NCBI RefSeq assembly: GCF_023617245.1
Contig: NZ_CP067396.1
Span: forward strand, 5,359,001 to 5,423,000
Length of the DNA: 64,000 nucleotides
Direction of reading: 5' to 3'
DNA from: Lysobacter enzymogenes
GTDB lineage: Bacteria; Pseudomonadota; Gammaproteobacteria; Xanthomonadales; Xanthomonadaceae
Shown here piece after piece: positions 34,745 to 44,134 of the stretch. Position 1 is the first letter of the stretch. The number at the start of each line of letters is the position of its first letter. Both the position numbers and the translations under genes were made by a program. The notes beneath the pieces were generated by a model. That model ran no database searches. It had not been told where the DNA came from and saw only the letters and a list, made by a program, of their open reading frames with translations.

Positions 34745-36543
34745 TGGATCAGTACCTCGCCGCCGTGGCTCGACAGCAGCGTCAGCTGCGTGAAGCTGTT
34801 GGCGTGCACATACAGGCCGAAGAAGTGGTCGAGCACCTTGGCGAACGCGGCCACGCCGGTGCCGACGAAATTGTGCTCGTCGATGGTCATGCGGATCTCG
34901 ACCCCGCGCACCACGCTGGTGAAATGCCGGCCCGGCATCCACGCGGTGGCGGGCTTGTGTTCGAGCCCGACGATGCCCTCGATCTGGCGCGCGGTCACCG
35001 CCGAGCGCGTGGTGTCGTACAGCCGCAGCATCTCCTTCAGCGCCGGCAGGCCGCTCTGGGTCAGGGACAGATGATTGAGGCTCAGGTGCGAGATCAGCCG
35101 CCACTGCGCGCCGCGGCCGCGCTCGAAGCGGCGCGGCTGGCTGGGCTTGCGCAACAGGCTGATCGCGCGCGCGATGCCGCCGCCTTCCATGGTCAGGTCG
35201 CCGCCCTGCACGTTGTAGGCCAGGTGGGTCGGCAGGTCGCGGTTGCTGCAGGTCAGCTCCAGGCTGACGATGTCGGTCTGCGGCAGCACCGGGTTGAAGT
35301 CCAGGTCGACGAAGGACAGCTCGGTCTCGTAACCCGGGCTCATCCGCGCGACCTGCTCGTCGCGGTGGGCGAGCCAGTACTGGCCGGTCTTGTCCGGGGT
35401 CTCGCCGTGGTGCAGCGAATAGAACGGCCGGAACTCGGTGATCTTCTCGCCCTGCGGGGTCTGCCGCACGCGCTTGACCGAGTCGATCGAATGCACTTCG
35501 AACGCGAACGCGCGGCGCGCGTCGGCGACCACCGGATAGGACGCGGTGCGGTGGGTGGTGCGGATCGGCTCGCCGTGCTGCTCGAACAGATTGACCACCG
35601 GCGCGCAGCCCAGCGCGATGTTGTCCGCGCCCAGCGCTTCCAGCACGCGCGACACCGGCGAATCCAGCGGCGCGCTCTTGACGATCAGGTGCAGGGTGAA
35701 CGCGGCGCCGGCCTGGGCGCGCAGCGCCTTCAGGTCGAGGTCGAAGAAGCCGAACTTCTCCGGAAACGCGAACAGCTCGGTCAACAGGCGATAGGCCGGA
35801 TGCGAGCGCTCGGGGTAGTCGATCAGCGATTCGTCCTCGCCGAAGCCGACTTCCTCGAGCGGGATCCGCGGCAGCGCGTGCCAGCGGTTGCTGCCGGTCG
35901 GCTCGATGTAGGCCGCGCGCAGGTTCATCGTCAGCGTGTCGCGCAAGGCCGCGCAGAACGAGGGCTCGCCGTCGACGAACAGGCGCAGTTTGTCGAGGCC
36001 GAGCTTGGCCAGCGAGGGCTGGTCGCCGAGCAGTTCGAACGAGATCGAAATCTGCCCGCCGCTGCCCGGCGGCAGGCTCACCGCCATCGGCGCCTCGGCG
36101 ATGCTGCGAAAGCCCGCCTTGGCCACCCGGATCGGCGCCAGCACCACGTCGTAGGCGGTGCGGAACTTGCAGCTCACCCCGCGCACCTGGCGCGAATGCA
36201 GCAAGGTGCCGCGCGTAATCGTGGCCGGCGCGCTGAGCTTGGCTAGGCCCGAGCCGGCGTCGAAGCGCGCGATCGAGCACGACGGAAACGGCCGCAGGTA
36301 GTGCGGATACAGCACTTCCAGTAGCGCCTCGGTGAATTCGGGGTAGTCGTCCTCGATCTTCTTCGACACCCGCGCGCTGAGCAGCGCGAAGGACTCGATC
36401 AGGCGCTCGACATGCGGATCCTGGCTGCCGTCGGAGGACAGCAGCAGGCGACTGGCGATCTTGGGATAGCGCTCGGCGAAATCGCGCCCGTAGCGGCGCA
36501 GGAAGGCCAGTTCGCGTTCGTAGAAGGGCAGCAGGTCTTCCAT
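34708..36543 (-). CDS. tssF: T6SS baseplate protein TssF
   Basis: 611 residues, normal length. Opens MEDLLPFYERELAFLRRYGR with FAERYPKIASRLLL and ESFALLSARVSKKIEDDYPEF, the family signature; later LYPHYLRPFPSCSIARF and the C-terminal conserved HEFVGTG-like EHNFVGTGVAAFAKVLDHFF. Forms the TssF2-TssG heterotrimer of the baseplate. Starts 13 bases after tssE and overlaps tssG. Confidence 0.96.
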   Translation of the reverse strand: MEDLLPFYERELAFLRRYGRDFAERYPKIASRLLLSSDGSQDPHVERLIESFALLSARVSKKIEDDYPEFTEALLEVLYPHYLRPFPSCSIARFDAGSGLAKLSAPATITRGTLLHSRQVRGVSCKFRTAYDVVLAPIRVAKAGFRSIAEAPMAVSLPPGSGGQISISFELLGDQPSLAKLGLDKLRLFVDGEPSFCAALRDTLTMNLRAAYIEPTGSNRWHALPRIPLEEVGFGEDESLIDYPERSHPAYRLLTELFAFPEKFGFFDLDLKALRAQAGAAFTLHLIVKSAPLDSPVSRVLEALGADNIALGCAPVVNLFEQHGEPIRTTHRTASYPVVADARRAFAFEVHSIDSVKRVRQTPQGEKITEFRPFYSLHHGETPDKTGQYWLAHRDEQVARMSPGYETELSFVDLDFNPVLPQTDIVSLELTCSNRDLPTHLAYNVQGGDLTMEGGGIARAISLLRKPSQPRRFERGRGAQWRLISHLSLNHLSLTQSGLPALKEMLRLYDTTRSAVTARQIEGIVGLEHKPATAWMPGRHFTSVVRGVEIRMTIDEHNFVGTGVAAFAKVLDHFFGLYVHANSFTQLTLLSSHGGEVLIQCQPRSGESILV

Positions 36544-36556
36544 CGTCCCGTTCCGT

Positions 36557-37045
36557 TCAGACCGCCGCGACCCGTCGCTGGCGCACGACGGAATACTGCA
36601 GGGTGTTGGGCTGCAGCATCGCGTCGAAGCTGATCGGTTCGCGCGCCGGCTGCAGGTCGAGCAGGGCGTGGATCGCGAAGCGCAGGCCGCCGGCGCTGCG
36701 CGCGTGGTTCTCCAACGCGACCCGGACGCTGTGCAGGCGCGGCTCGTGGCGGGCGATGGACTGCTCCAGCGAGCGGCAGATGGCCGCGCGGTCGAACGCG
36801 TTGGCCAGGCTCAGGGCGGAGAAGTCGCGCAGGCCGAAGGTCATCAGCGAGCGCTGGCACTGCGGGAAGGACTTGAGTTCGTCTTCGGTGAAGGCGGCGC
36901 GGCTGTTGAGCAGGCCTTCCAGGTCGCGGGCGACCGATTCCTTGTACTGGTCGACCGAGATCGACTTGAAGATGCGTCCGGCCGAGGGCGACTTGGGCTC
37001 GTCGTCGAACAACTTTTCCAGCAGGCTGGGTTCGAATCCCTTCAT
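36557..37045 (-). CDS. tssE: T6SS baseplate protein TssE (gp25-like)
   Basis: 162 residues. Starts MKGFEPSLLEKLFDDEPKS, followed by the gp25/lysozyme-like region (VARDLEGLLNSRA, SFPQCQRSLMTFGLRDFSAL, RSLEQSIARHEPRLHSVRVALE) that nucleates the contractile sheath. The EPR motif (HEPRL) needed for sheath docking is present. The start at 37045 is chosen because the conserved N-terminus begins there; upstream in-frame codons are Arg/Pro-rich. Confidence 0.93.
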   Translation of the reverse strand: MKGFEPSLLEKLFDDEPKSPSAGRIFKSISVDQYKESVARDLEGLLNSRAAFTEDELKSFPQCQRSLMTFGLRDFSALSLANAFDRAAICRSLEQSIARHEPRLHSVRVALENHARSAGGLRFAIHALLDLQPAREPISFDAMLQPNTLQYSVVRQRRVAAV

Positions 37046-37407
37046 CTCGCGTTTCCTGTCGTCGGCCGGCGCCTGCCCTGGAGAAAGCCGCGGCCGTGCA
37101 TCCATTGCATCGCTTCGGGCGAGCGGTACGGCGCGGGTCGTGCCGGGAGCGGCTGCGCGGTGGTCGCGCCGCGGCCCGGTAGCTCGCCGGTCGAGGCGGC
37201 ACGATCCGGTCCCGATCCGCTCGCCGCCGGCCACACGCGCCGGCAACGCCCGTCGCTCGCCTCGCCCAGGGCCGGCTTCGAAGCCGAAGCCGCGCCTTGC
37301 GGCGGGTCCAACGTAGAACCGGCAGCGGAAACTCCGCCGCCGGCCGGTTTGCATCGTCCAAAGGCGCGGCATCCGCAAGGACGCCGCACCTCCGACAACC
37401 TCGAACC
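37046..37407. other. Gap between hcp and tssE, possible new promoter
   Basis: About 360 bases separate hcp from tssE, while tssE-F-G are tightly packed. A separate promoter for tssEFG-clpV is likely here, and hcp may end at the hairpin at 37366-37387. No boxes assigned. Confidence 0.35.
37366..37387 (-). terminator. Possible terminator or attenuator after hcp
   Basis: On the minus strand GCGGCGTCC / GGATGCCGC forms a 9-pair stem (one G-T pair) with a TTGC loop followed by GCCTTTGG. It lies about 20 bases after the hcp stop codon. A partial terminator would explain stronger expression of the upstream sheath/tube genes than of the downstream ones. Confidence 0.45.
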
Positions 37408-37941
37408 TCAGCTCGCGGTGTACTGAGGGGTGTTCTTCGACCAGCTGTACTGGAAGGTGCTGTTGCCCTTCGGGCCGCCTTCGATGCCCTGCGCGGTGTA
37501 GGTGTCCTTCATCGTCGCGATCGACAGCTGGATGTCCTCCATCAGCAGGCCGTTGCTGCCGACGTAGGTGCGCACCTTGCTGACGACGATGTTCATCGCC
37601 TCGAACACGCGGTAGTTGATCGCCTTGCCGTCCTTGCCGTCGGCGCGGCGGACGTTGACCGTCATCTTGTCGAGGGTCGAACCGTTGGCCGCGGCCTGCA
37701 GGAACGCAGTCGAGGACAGATCGGCTTCCTTGACGATGTTGATCGTGGAGATCTCCGAACGCGCGGCGGTGTGGCCGCCGGTCGAGGAGCCGGTCGCAGA
37801 GCGCGGCTGGACGACCTCGAAGTGGAAATCGAGCAGCTCGATCCAGTCCTTGTGATCGTTGTCGCGGGACTCGCCCTTGAACGGACCGATCTTGAGGAAA
37901 ATGCTGGGCTTCTGCTTCAGTTCTTGGTTGCCATTAGACAT
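37408..37941 (-). CDS. hcp: T6SS inner tube protein Hcp (TssD)
   Basis: 177 residues. Opens MSNGNQELKQKPSIFLKIGP, then GESRDNDHKDWIELLDFHFEV, STINIVKEADLSSTAFLQAA and the C-terminal TYTAQGIEGGPKGNSTFQYSW, the Hcp family pattern. Slightly longer than the usual 160-170 residues. Forms hexameric rings that stack into the tube and also chaperones small effectors. AAGGA precedes the ATG. The 147-base gap from tssC is AT-richer than average and may contain its own promoter. Confidence 0.95.
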   Translation of the reverse strand: MSNGNQELKQKPSIFLKIGPFKGESRDNDHKDWIELLDFHFEVVQPRSATGSSTGGHTAARSEISTINIVKEADLSSTAFLQAAANGSTLDKMTVNVRRADGKDGKAINYRVFEAMNIVVSKVRTYVGSNGLLMEDIQLSIATMKDTYTAQGIEGGPKGNSTFQYSWSKNTPQYTAS

Positions 37942-38088
37942 AAATAGGTTCCTTATCTTCCGTGAGACAGTTGATGGTGCCGAAGGCTTTCGGCATTGGT
38001 TTGGAATAACAGCCAGGTGTGTTGCCAACTGCGGATAAGTACGGCTATTAGGGCTCCCTGCCCTTTACCACTCGCCGGGGGCGATGCT

Positions 38089-39582
38089 CTAACCCTTCTT
38101 GGCCCCCGCCGGAAGTTCCGCGACCAGACGCAAGGACACCGACAGCTCGTCGAGCTGGAAGTGCGGCCGCAGGAACGCCACCGCGCGGTAGACGCCGGGA
38201 CGGCCCGGCACCTCCGATACCTGGATCGCCGCTTCGCGCAACGGATGCTCGGCCTTGGCGTCCTGGGTCGCGTTGTCGTCGAGCAGCACGTACTGCGCGA
38301 TCCAGCGATTGAGGAAGTCCTCGACGTTGCCGGCCGAAGCGAAGCTGCCGATCTTCTCGCGCATCATCGCCTTGAGGTAATGGGCGATGCGCGACACCGC
38401 GAACATGTACTGCAACTGCGCCGAGAGCGACGCGTTGGCGTTCGCCGAGTCGGTGTTGTACTTCTTCGCCTTCTGCGACGACTGCGCGCCGAAGAAGGCG
38501 GCGTAATCGGTGTTCTTGCAATGCACCAGCGGGATGAAGCCCAGGTCGCTGAGCTCCTTCTCGCGGCGGTCGGTGATGGCGACCTCGGTCGGGCACTTCA
38601 GCGCGACCTCGCCGTCGTCGGTGCGGAAGGTGTGGGTCGGCAGGTCCTCGACCAGGCCGCCGCCTTCCACGCCGCGGATCGCCGCGCACCAGGCGTAGTC
38701 CTCGAAGGCCTTGGTCAGGCGCGCGCCGAACGCGTAGGCGGTGTTGCACCACAGGTACTTGCTGTGGTCCTGGCCGTCGACTTCCTCGACGAAGTTGAAG
38801 CCCTCCACCACCGTGCCGTCCTTGGGGTTGTACGGCAGGCGGCCGAGGAAGCGCGGCAGGGTCAGGCCGACGTAGCGGCTGTCCTCGGAGTCGCGGAACG
38901 ACTTCCACTTGGCGTATTCGACGGTGTCGAACACCTTGGCCATGTCGCGCGGCTTGCCCAGGTCGGTGAAGGTCTCCAGGCCGAACATCTCCTCCGACGC
39001 GGCCGAGATGAACGGCGCGTGCGCGGCGGCGGCGACGTGCGACATCTGCTCGACGAAGTACATGTCCTCGGCCTGGCGGCCGATGTAGTAGTCGCCGAGC
39101 AGGGCGCCGAACGGCGAGCCGCCGAAGGTGCCGAACTCTTCCTCGTAGACCTTCTTGAACAGCGAGCTCTGGTCGAAGTCGATCGCCGACTTGAAGTCCT
39201 TCACCAGCTCGCGCTTGGGCGCGTTGAACACCTTGATCTTGAGCTGGGTGCCGGTGGAGGTCTGCGAGCACAGGTAGTGCAGGCCGCGCCAGGAGCTTTC
39301 CAGCTGCTGGAACTGCGGCGCGTGCATGATCGCGTTGAGCTGGTCGGAGATCAGCCGGTCCAACTCGGCCACGCGCGCGTCGAGGGTCAGGTTGAGGTTG
39401 TCGGAGACGACGACCGTGCCTTCCAGCACCTCGCGCGCGAGCTCGGAAATGATGTCCTTGGCGCGCTCGTGCTCGGCGGCGGACTTGGCGACCTTGCTCT
39501 TCTCGACGATCTGGTCGAGCAGGCCGAGTTCCTCGGTACCGGCGGCGGCGGCGCTGGCGCCGGCGGCTTGCGTAGCGTTCAT
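38089..39582 (-). CDS. tssC: T6SS sheath large subunit TssC (VipB)
   Basis: 497 residues. Conserved segments: SWRGLHYLCSQTSTGTQLKI, FKSAIDFDQSSLFKKVYEEEF, PFGALLGDYYIGRQAEDM, the RFLGRLPYNPKDGT block, and C-terminal PGVYRAVAFLRPHFQLDEL. With TssB it builds the contractile sheath. The ATG at 39582 with AGGAG 5 bases upstream is preferred to the in-frame GTG at 39588. It begins 3 bases past the tssB stop codon, so the subunits are coupled. Confidence 0.97.
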   Translation of the reverse strand: MNATQAAGASAAAAGTEELGLLDQIVEKSKVAKSAAEHERAKDIISELAREVLEGTVVVSDNLNLTLDARVAELDRLISDQLNAIMHAPQFQQLESSWRGLHYLCSQTSTGTQLKIKVFNAPKRELVKDFKSAIDFDQSSLFKKVYEEEFGTFGGSPFGALLGDYYIGRQAEDMYFVEQMSHVAAAAHAPFISAASEEMFGLETFTDLGKPRDMAKVFDTVEYAKWKSFRDSEDSRYVGLTLPRFLGRLPYNPKDGTVVEGFNFVEEVDGQDHSKYLWCNTAYAFGARLTKAFEDYAWCAAIRGVEGGGLVEDLPTHTFRTDDGEVALKCPTEVAITDRREKELSDLGFIPLVHCKNTDYAAFFGAQSSQKAKKYNTDSANANASLSAQLQYMFAVSRIAHYLKAMMREKIGSFASAGNVEDFLNRWIAQYVLLDDNATQDAKAEHPLREAAIQVSEVPGRPGVYRAVAFLRPHFQLDELSVSLRLVAELPAGAKKG

Positions 39583-39584
39583 GC

Positions 39585-40091
39585 TCACTCCTGCCCTTCC
39601 GGCTGGGCGCCGAGCTTCTTGAGTTGCTCGGTGTTGTTCAACACCTCGTTGAGCAGGTCTTCCAGCTTCTCGTTGCCGGCCAGCTTGTTGCGCAGGTCGG
39701 CGAGCTTGGTGCGCGCCTCCAGCAGCTTGCGCAGCGGATCGACCTGCTGCACCACCGCTTCGGGGCGGAAGTCTTCCATCGACTTGAAGTTCAGCTCGAC
39801 GCCGAACTCGCCGCCGGCGTCGCTGATCTTGTTGGGGACGCGATAGACCGCGCGCGGCGCCATGCCTTCGAGCACTTCGTCGAAGTTGTCCATGTCGACG
39901 TTGACGAACTTACGGTCCTTGATCTTCGGCTGCGGGCCTTCCTGCTTGCCGCTGAAATCGCCGAGCACGCCGACCACGAACGGAATCTCCTTCTGTTCGA
40001 TCGCGTCGCCCTTCTCGACGTCGTAGGTCAACTGGACCCGCGGCGGCCGGATCTTCTGCAGCCGCTTCTGAATGCTTTCCTTCTTGGCCAT
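39585..40091 (-). CDS. tssB: T6SS sheath small subunit TssB (VipA)
   Basis: 168 residues, normal size. MAKKESIQKRLQKIRPPRVQ and LTYDVEKGDAIEQKEIPFVVGVLGDFSG are family hallmarks, as is the C-terminal helical part with LRKLLEARTKLADLRNKL. The ATG at 40091 is favoured (GGAGA at 8 bases); the preceding GTG gives only one extra residue. First of the sheath genes; a TPR lipoprotein gene lies upstream on the same strand. Confidence 0.96.
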   Translation of the reverse strand: MAKKESIQKRLQKIRPPRVQLTYDVEKGDAIEQKEIPFVVGVLGDFSGKQEGPQPKIKDRKFVNVDMDNFDEVLEGMAPRAVYRVPNKISDAGGEFGVELNFKSMEDFRPEAVVQQVDPLRKLLEARTKLADLRNKLAGNEKLEDLLNEVLNNTEQLKKLGAQPEGQE

Positions 40092-40157
40092 CACATCTTC
40101 TCCGTGACATGTAGCGCCCGACCGTGTTCGACTGCGCCCGCGACCTTTGCGGCCGGG

Positions 40158-40751
40158 TCAGTTGAACGGGTTGTCGTCCTTGGGCTGAGCGGCCGCGGGC
40201 TTGGCGGGCTTCTTGGACGGACGCGACGACGCCGGCTTGGGCTGCGGGCGCGGCGTCGGCTTGGACTCTTCGCCGAGGACGAAATCGCGGCCCATGGTGT
40301 TGCGCATGGTCGTGGCGAGATCGCGGGCTTCCTTCTGCGCGGCGTCGGACACCAGCGCACCGCTGCTCTGCAGGCGGTTCAGCGACTTCGACGCCACCCG
40401 CAGCCCGCTCACGGTGAGCACGCTGTCGGCGATCTTGTCGTTGGGATCGCGCTTGAGCGCCTCTTCGGCGGCGACGATCGCGCGGCCGTAGTTGCCGGCG
40501 TCGAACTGCAATTGCGCGCTGCGCAGCCACGGTTCCTTGCGCGTCGGATCGGCCTGGGCGGCCGCGTTGAAGCCGACCAGCGCCTGTTCCATGCGGCCGG
40601 CCGACAATTCGGCTTCGGCGTTACGGAGCAACGCGTTGTAGTCGTTGGGCGATTTCTTGGTGCCTCCGCCGCTGGCGCAAGATGCCAACGCAGTCGCAAA
40701 AAAAATGGCCATCAGCCATCGGTTCGCGGAGGTGGGGGACAGGTGTCTCAT
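40158..40751 (-). CDS. T6SS-associated TPR lipoprotein
   Basis: 197 residues. Lipoprotein signal (LMAIFFATALASC), then one to two tetratricopeptide-like repeats (YNALLRNAEAELSAGRMEQALVGFNAAAQADPTRKEPWLRSAQLQFDAGNYGRAIVAAEEAL is the TPR-bearing span at about 36-97) and a Pro/Lys-rich C-terminus (KPTPRPQPKPASSRPSKKPAK). Lipid-anchored TPR proteins of this kind occur at the head of several T6SS loci in this bacterial group, but their role is not established. AAGGAGAG lies upstream of the ATG at 40751. Divergent from tssJ. Confidence 0.75.
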   Translation of the reverse strand: MRHLSPTSANRWLMAIFFATALASCASGGGTKKSPNDYNALLRNAEAELSAGRMEQALVGFNAAAQADPTRKEPWLRSAQLQFDAGNYGRAIVAAEEALKRDPNDKIADSVLTVSGLRVASKSLNRLQSSGALVSDAAQKEARDLATTMRNTMGRDFVLGEESKPTPRPQPKPASSRPSKKPAKPAAAQPKDDNPFN

Positions 40752-40980
40752 GGGGCTGTACTCTCCTTGTCGGCGCGCATGGTGCAAGGTGCAGACGTCG
40801 CCCGATTCCAGTCGCTGGCGAGTCCTATCGATGCACCTTCGCCCGGTATAGTAGCCTTTATCACGGTCGTCAAGCTGGCCGTGGCATTAGTATCTTTCTT
40901 CATGAAGGCCTTCACGCTGGCGGCAGGGGACGGCGGGTTGGGGATGGCCCCTGTGCAAGACGATATGGAGCAGGACGCTT
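40752..40980. promoter_or_regulatory. Divergent promoter region of the two T6SS gene arms
   Basis: The 229 bases between the TPR lipoprotein-tssBC-hcp arm (leftward) and the tssJKL arm (rightward) must hold promoters for both. The middle is AT-richer (GGTATAGTAGCCTTTATCAC and GGCATTAGTATCTTTCTTC). I could not assign a sigma-54 or sigma-70 promoter with confidence. Confidence 0.5.
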
Positions 40981-41625
40981 ATGGACACCCCCCGCCTTTC
41001 GCGCATTCAGCATGGTCGCCCGTCACGGTTTTTCCTCGTCTTCGCTCTAGGGTTCGCGCTCGCGGCCGGCGGTTGTTCGGCGCCCGGCGGCGTCAAGCAA
41101 GCCATGGGCAAGAGCATGGAAGCCTTCGGCCTGAAGAAGCCCGCCGCGCCCGATCCCAACGTCGAATATTCGGTTCCGCTGCGGCTGTACGCGGGCGAGA
41201 ACCTGAACGCCGGCGCCGAGAAGAAATCGCTGGCGCTGGTCGTGCGCATTTATCAGCTCAAGGACATCCAGCGTTTCGAACAGGCGCCGTTCGAGGCCTT
41301 CCTCGACGAGAAGCGCGAAAAAGAAGCGCTGGGCGGCGACCTGATCGAGGTCAACGAAATCCTGATGACGCCGGGCCAGCGCCACGAGGTGCAGCAGAAG
41401 ATGCCCGGCGCGGCCAGCCACCTAGGCGTGGTCGCGTTGTTCCGCAGTCCGGCGACGAGCCGCTGGCGGTTTTCCTTCGAAGGCCGCAAGGCGGTCAAGG
41501 ACGGGATCACCATCGGCCTGCACGCCTGTGCGATGACCGCGACCGACACCGCCGCGCTGACCACGGTGCTGTCGTCGCCGGCCAATTCGCTGTCCTCGAC
41601 CAACTGCTCCAAACCCGGTCGCTGA
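40981..41625 (+). CDS. tssJ: T6SS outer-membrane lipoprotein TssJ
   Basis: 214 residues. Lipoprotein signal FFLVFALGFALAAGGC with lipid Cys32, then the TssJ transthyretin-like fold: VPLRLYAGENLNAGAEKKSL, ALVVRIYQLKDIQRFEQAPFEAF, and the L1 loop region EILMTPGQRHEVQQKMP. It anchors the TssM periplasmic arm to the outer membrane. First gene of the rightward arm. Confidence 0.93.
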   Translation: MDTPRLSRIQHGRPSRFFLVFALGFALAAGGCSAPGGVKQAMGKSMEAFGLKKPAAPDPNVEYSVPLRLYAGENLNAGAEKKSLALVVRIYQLKDIQRFEQAPFEAFLDEKREKEALGGDLIEVNEILMTPGQRHEVQQKMPGAASHLGVVALFRSPATSRWRFSFEGRKAVKDGITIGLHACAMTATDTAALTTVLSSPANSLSSTNCSKPGR

Positions 41626-41841
41626 ACGGGGCTCCGCGACGGCCGGCGACGGTCGAAACCGGGCTCGGATGAGTTGTAGTAACCTCGGCTGGTCCGCCTT
41701 CTGGATGGAAGGCGGCGGGCGTTGACGAACCAGCGCCGTCCGCTGCGCAACCGCGCCGCGGCGGCCGCTCCACCCGCCGGTCGCGGGTCGTGGGCGCGGT
41801 TCGTCCCGACAGTCGTCATCAATGGATTGCAAGAGGCGCGC

Positions 41842-43179
41842 ATGAGTCGGATGTCCAAGATCTTCTGGGGTGAAGGCCTGTTCCTGCGCCCGCAGCACTT
41901 CCAGCGCCAGGACGCGTACCACGAAGGCCAGGTGCGCGAGATGTCCTCGGCGCTGCACCCGTACGCATGGGGCCTGCGCCAGGCGCGCTTCGACGTACAG
42001 AGCCTGGCCAGCGGCACGCTGCGCGCGCTGCAGCTGTCGGCGATTTTTCCCGACGGCGAGAGTTATGCCGCGCCGGGCGACGACGAACTGCCCGAGGCGG
42101 TCAGCCTCGCCGACCTGCCGGCCGGAGTGCAGTCGACCACCATCCATCTGGCCCTGCCGCTGCTCAAGGAGCACGGCGGCAACTGCGCCGAAAGCGCGGC
42201 CGCGGCGCGCTTCACCCAGCACAACCAAGTCACGCTCGATCTGTATACCGACGCGGCCGAAGCCGAGCTGGCCTACCTGCGCAAGAGCGTGCGCCTGCTC
42301 ACCGACGACGAACCGCGCGATCCCTACGTGACCGTGCCGGTCGCGCGGGTGCGGCGCACGCCGACCGGCGGGTTCGAACTCGACGAGGCGTTCATGGCGC
42401 CGTCGATCAGCGTGTCCGCGTCCGCGCAATTGCACGCACAGCTGCGCCGCCTGCTCGATTCGCTGCAGGCCAAGACCGATGCGCTGTATGGCCTGCACCG
42501 CGAACCGTCGCAGCACATCATCGAGTTCCGCTCCGGCGACATCGCGTCGTTCTGGCTGCTGCACACCGTCAACAGCTCCTTCGCCGCGCTTTCGCACCTG
42601 TTCCGCCATCCCGGCCTGCACCCCGAGCGCCTGCACCAGGAACTGTCGCGGCTGGCCGGCTCGCTGCTGACCTTCTCCAAGATCTACGGCCTCGGCGACC
42701 TGCCCGCGTACTCGCACGCCGATCCCGAAGCCGGGTTCGAGCGTTTGTTCGAGATGATCCGCGAACTGCTCGACACGGTGATCTCCGCGCGCTACTTCCA
42801 GATCGCGCTGACCGAGGTCAAGCCCTCGTTCCACCTGGGCCGGCTGGATTCGCAGCGCATCGACGAGAAGTCGGTGTTCTATCTCGGCGTGGCCGCGGAC
42901 ATCCCCGGCCCCGAACTGATCCAGACCGTGCCGGTGCGGTTCAAGGTCGGCGCGCCGGACGACGTCGAGAAGTGCGTGCTGTCGGCGCTGCCCGGAGTCA
43001 AGCTCACCCATGCCGGGCAGGTGCCGGCGGCGATCCCGGTGCGTCCGGGCAGCTACTACTTCGCGGTGGAACCGCGCGGCCCGCTGTACGAGCGCATGAT
43101 CAAATCGCAATCGCTGATGATCTACGTGCCCGCCGGCGTGCGCGATCTCAAACTCGAACTCATCGCCCTGATGCCATGA
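41842..43179 (+). CDS. tssK: T6SS baseplate protein TssK
   Basis: 445 residues, normal length. Opens KIFWGEGLFLRPQHFQRQDA, the family signature, with later SKIYGLGDLPAYSHADPEAGFERLF and the C-terminal receptor-binding-like region (RPGSYYFAVEPRGPLYERM). Links the baseplate to the TssJLM membrane complex. The ATG at 41842 begins the signature; the upstream in-frame sequence is not conserved-looking. Its stop overlaps the tssL start. Confidence 0.96.
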   Translation: MSRMSKIFWGEGLFLRPQHFQRQDAYHEGQVREMSSALHPYAWGLRQARFDVQSLASGTLRALQLSAIFPDGESYAAPGDDELPEAVSLADLPAGVQSTTIHLALPLLKEHGGNCAESAAAARFTQHNQVTLDLYTDAAEAELAYLRKSVRLLTDDEPRDPYVTVPVARVRRTPTGGFELDEAFMAPSISVSASAQLHAQLRRLLDSLQAKTDALYGLHREPSQHIIEFRSGDIASFWLLHTVNSSFAALSHLFRHPGLHPERLHQELSRLAGSLLTFSKIYGLGDLPAYSHADPEAGFERLFEMIRELLDTVISARYFQIALTEVKPSFHLGRLDSQRIDEKSVFYLGVAADIPGPELIQTVPVRFKVGAPDDVEKCVLSALPGVKLTHAGQVPAAIPVRPGSYYFAVEPRGPLYERMIKSQSLMIYVPAGVRDLKLELIALMP

Positions 43180-43961
43180 ACTATCCCCAGCCCCCGATTC
43201 CCCAAGGCATGCCGTCGCTGGGCCCGAGCCAGTCCGCGCCGGCGCCCGCCAGCGCGCCCGCGCGCAGCCTGCTCGACCTGATGTCCGACGGCTTCTACCT
43301 GCTGATGCTGCTCAAGCGCGGCCAGCTGCCGAGCGCGGAAGCGCCGTTCGTGGAATCGATCAAGCGCTTCCTCGACGGCACCGAGCGCGGCGCGGTCAAG
43401 CTCGGCATCGGCACGGAAGACGTCTACGCAGCCAAGTACGCGTTCTGCGCCGCGCTCGACGAAGCGATCCTGTCGCAACCCTCGGACCTGCGCGAGGAAT
43501 GGGAACGCAATCCGCTGCAGCTGCGTCTGTTCGGCGAACATCTCGCCGGCGAACACTTCTTCGACCGGCTCGAACAGCTGCGCGCGCAAGGCGCGCCGCG
43601 GCTGCCGTCGCTGGAGGTCTACTACTACTGCCTGCTGCTCGGCTTCGAAGGCAAGTACCGCCTGGAAGGTCCGGAGAAGCTCGGCTACCTGACCGCGCGC
43701 CTGGGCGACGAGATCGCCTACCTCAAGGGCAAGCGCGCGCCGTTCGCGCCGCATTGGGCGCCGCCGGACCGGATCCAGCACGCCTTGCGCCGGGTCACGC
43801 CGATCTGGGCGCCGGTCGCGGTCGTCGGCATCGGCGCGGTGCTCGCCTTCCTCGCCTTCAGCACGCTCGCCGCACGCGATACAAACCGGCAACTGGCCCA
43901 GTACAACGACGTGGTGCAGATGCCGGCCGATACAGCGCAGTTGACGATCACCCTGCCCTGA
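43176..43961 (+). CDS. tssL: T6SS inner-membrane protein TssL (DotU type)
   Basis: 261 residues. Cytoplasmic DotU domain (LLDLMSDGFYLLMLLKRGQ, YAAKYAFCAALDEAILS, FGEHLAGEHFFDRLEQLR, EVYYYCLLLGFEGKYR) followed by one C-terminal membrane helix (WAPVAVVGIGAVLAFLAFST) and a short periplasmic tail. There is no fused OmpA peptidoglycan-binding domain; a separate OmpA-like protein is encoded at 59255-60103. ATGA overlap with tssK indicates coupling. Confidence 0.95.
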   Translation: MNYPQPPIPQGMPSLGPSQSAPAPASAPARSLLDLMSDGFYLLMLLKRGQLPSAEAPFVESIKRFLDGTERGAVKLGIGTEDVYAAKYAFCAALDEAILSQPSDLREEWERNPLQLRLFGEHLAGEHFFDRLEQLRAQGAPRLPSLEVYYYCLLLGFEGKYRLEGPEKLGYLTARLGDEIAYLKGKRAPFAPHWAPPDRIQHALRRVTPIWAPVAVVGIGAVLAFLAFSTLAARDTNRQLAQYNDVVQMPADTAQLTITLP

Positions 43962-44134
43962 CGTCCAACCCCCAGGTGCTACGGATATGGATATCCCCAC
44001 GCTCGAACCGATCCGCACGCGGGGCTCGCGCCCGCGGCGTGCGCACGCGCCGGCGGCGATCGCCGCCACGCCCATCGTCGCGCCCGATCGCCGCCTGAGC
44101 GGCGGCCGCGACGCCATCGCGGGAGCCGCCCGCC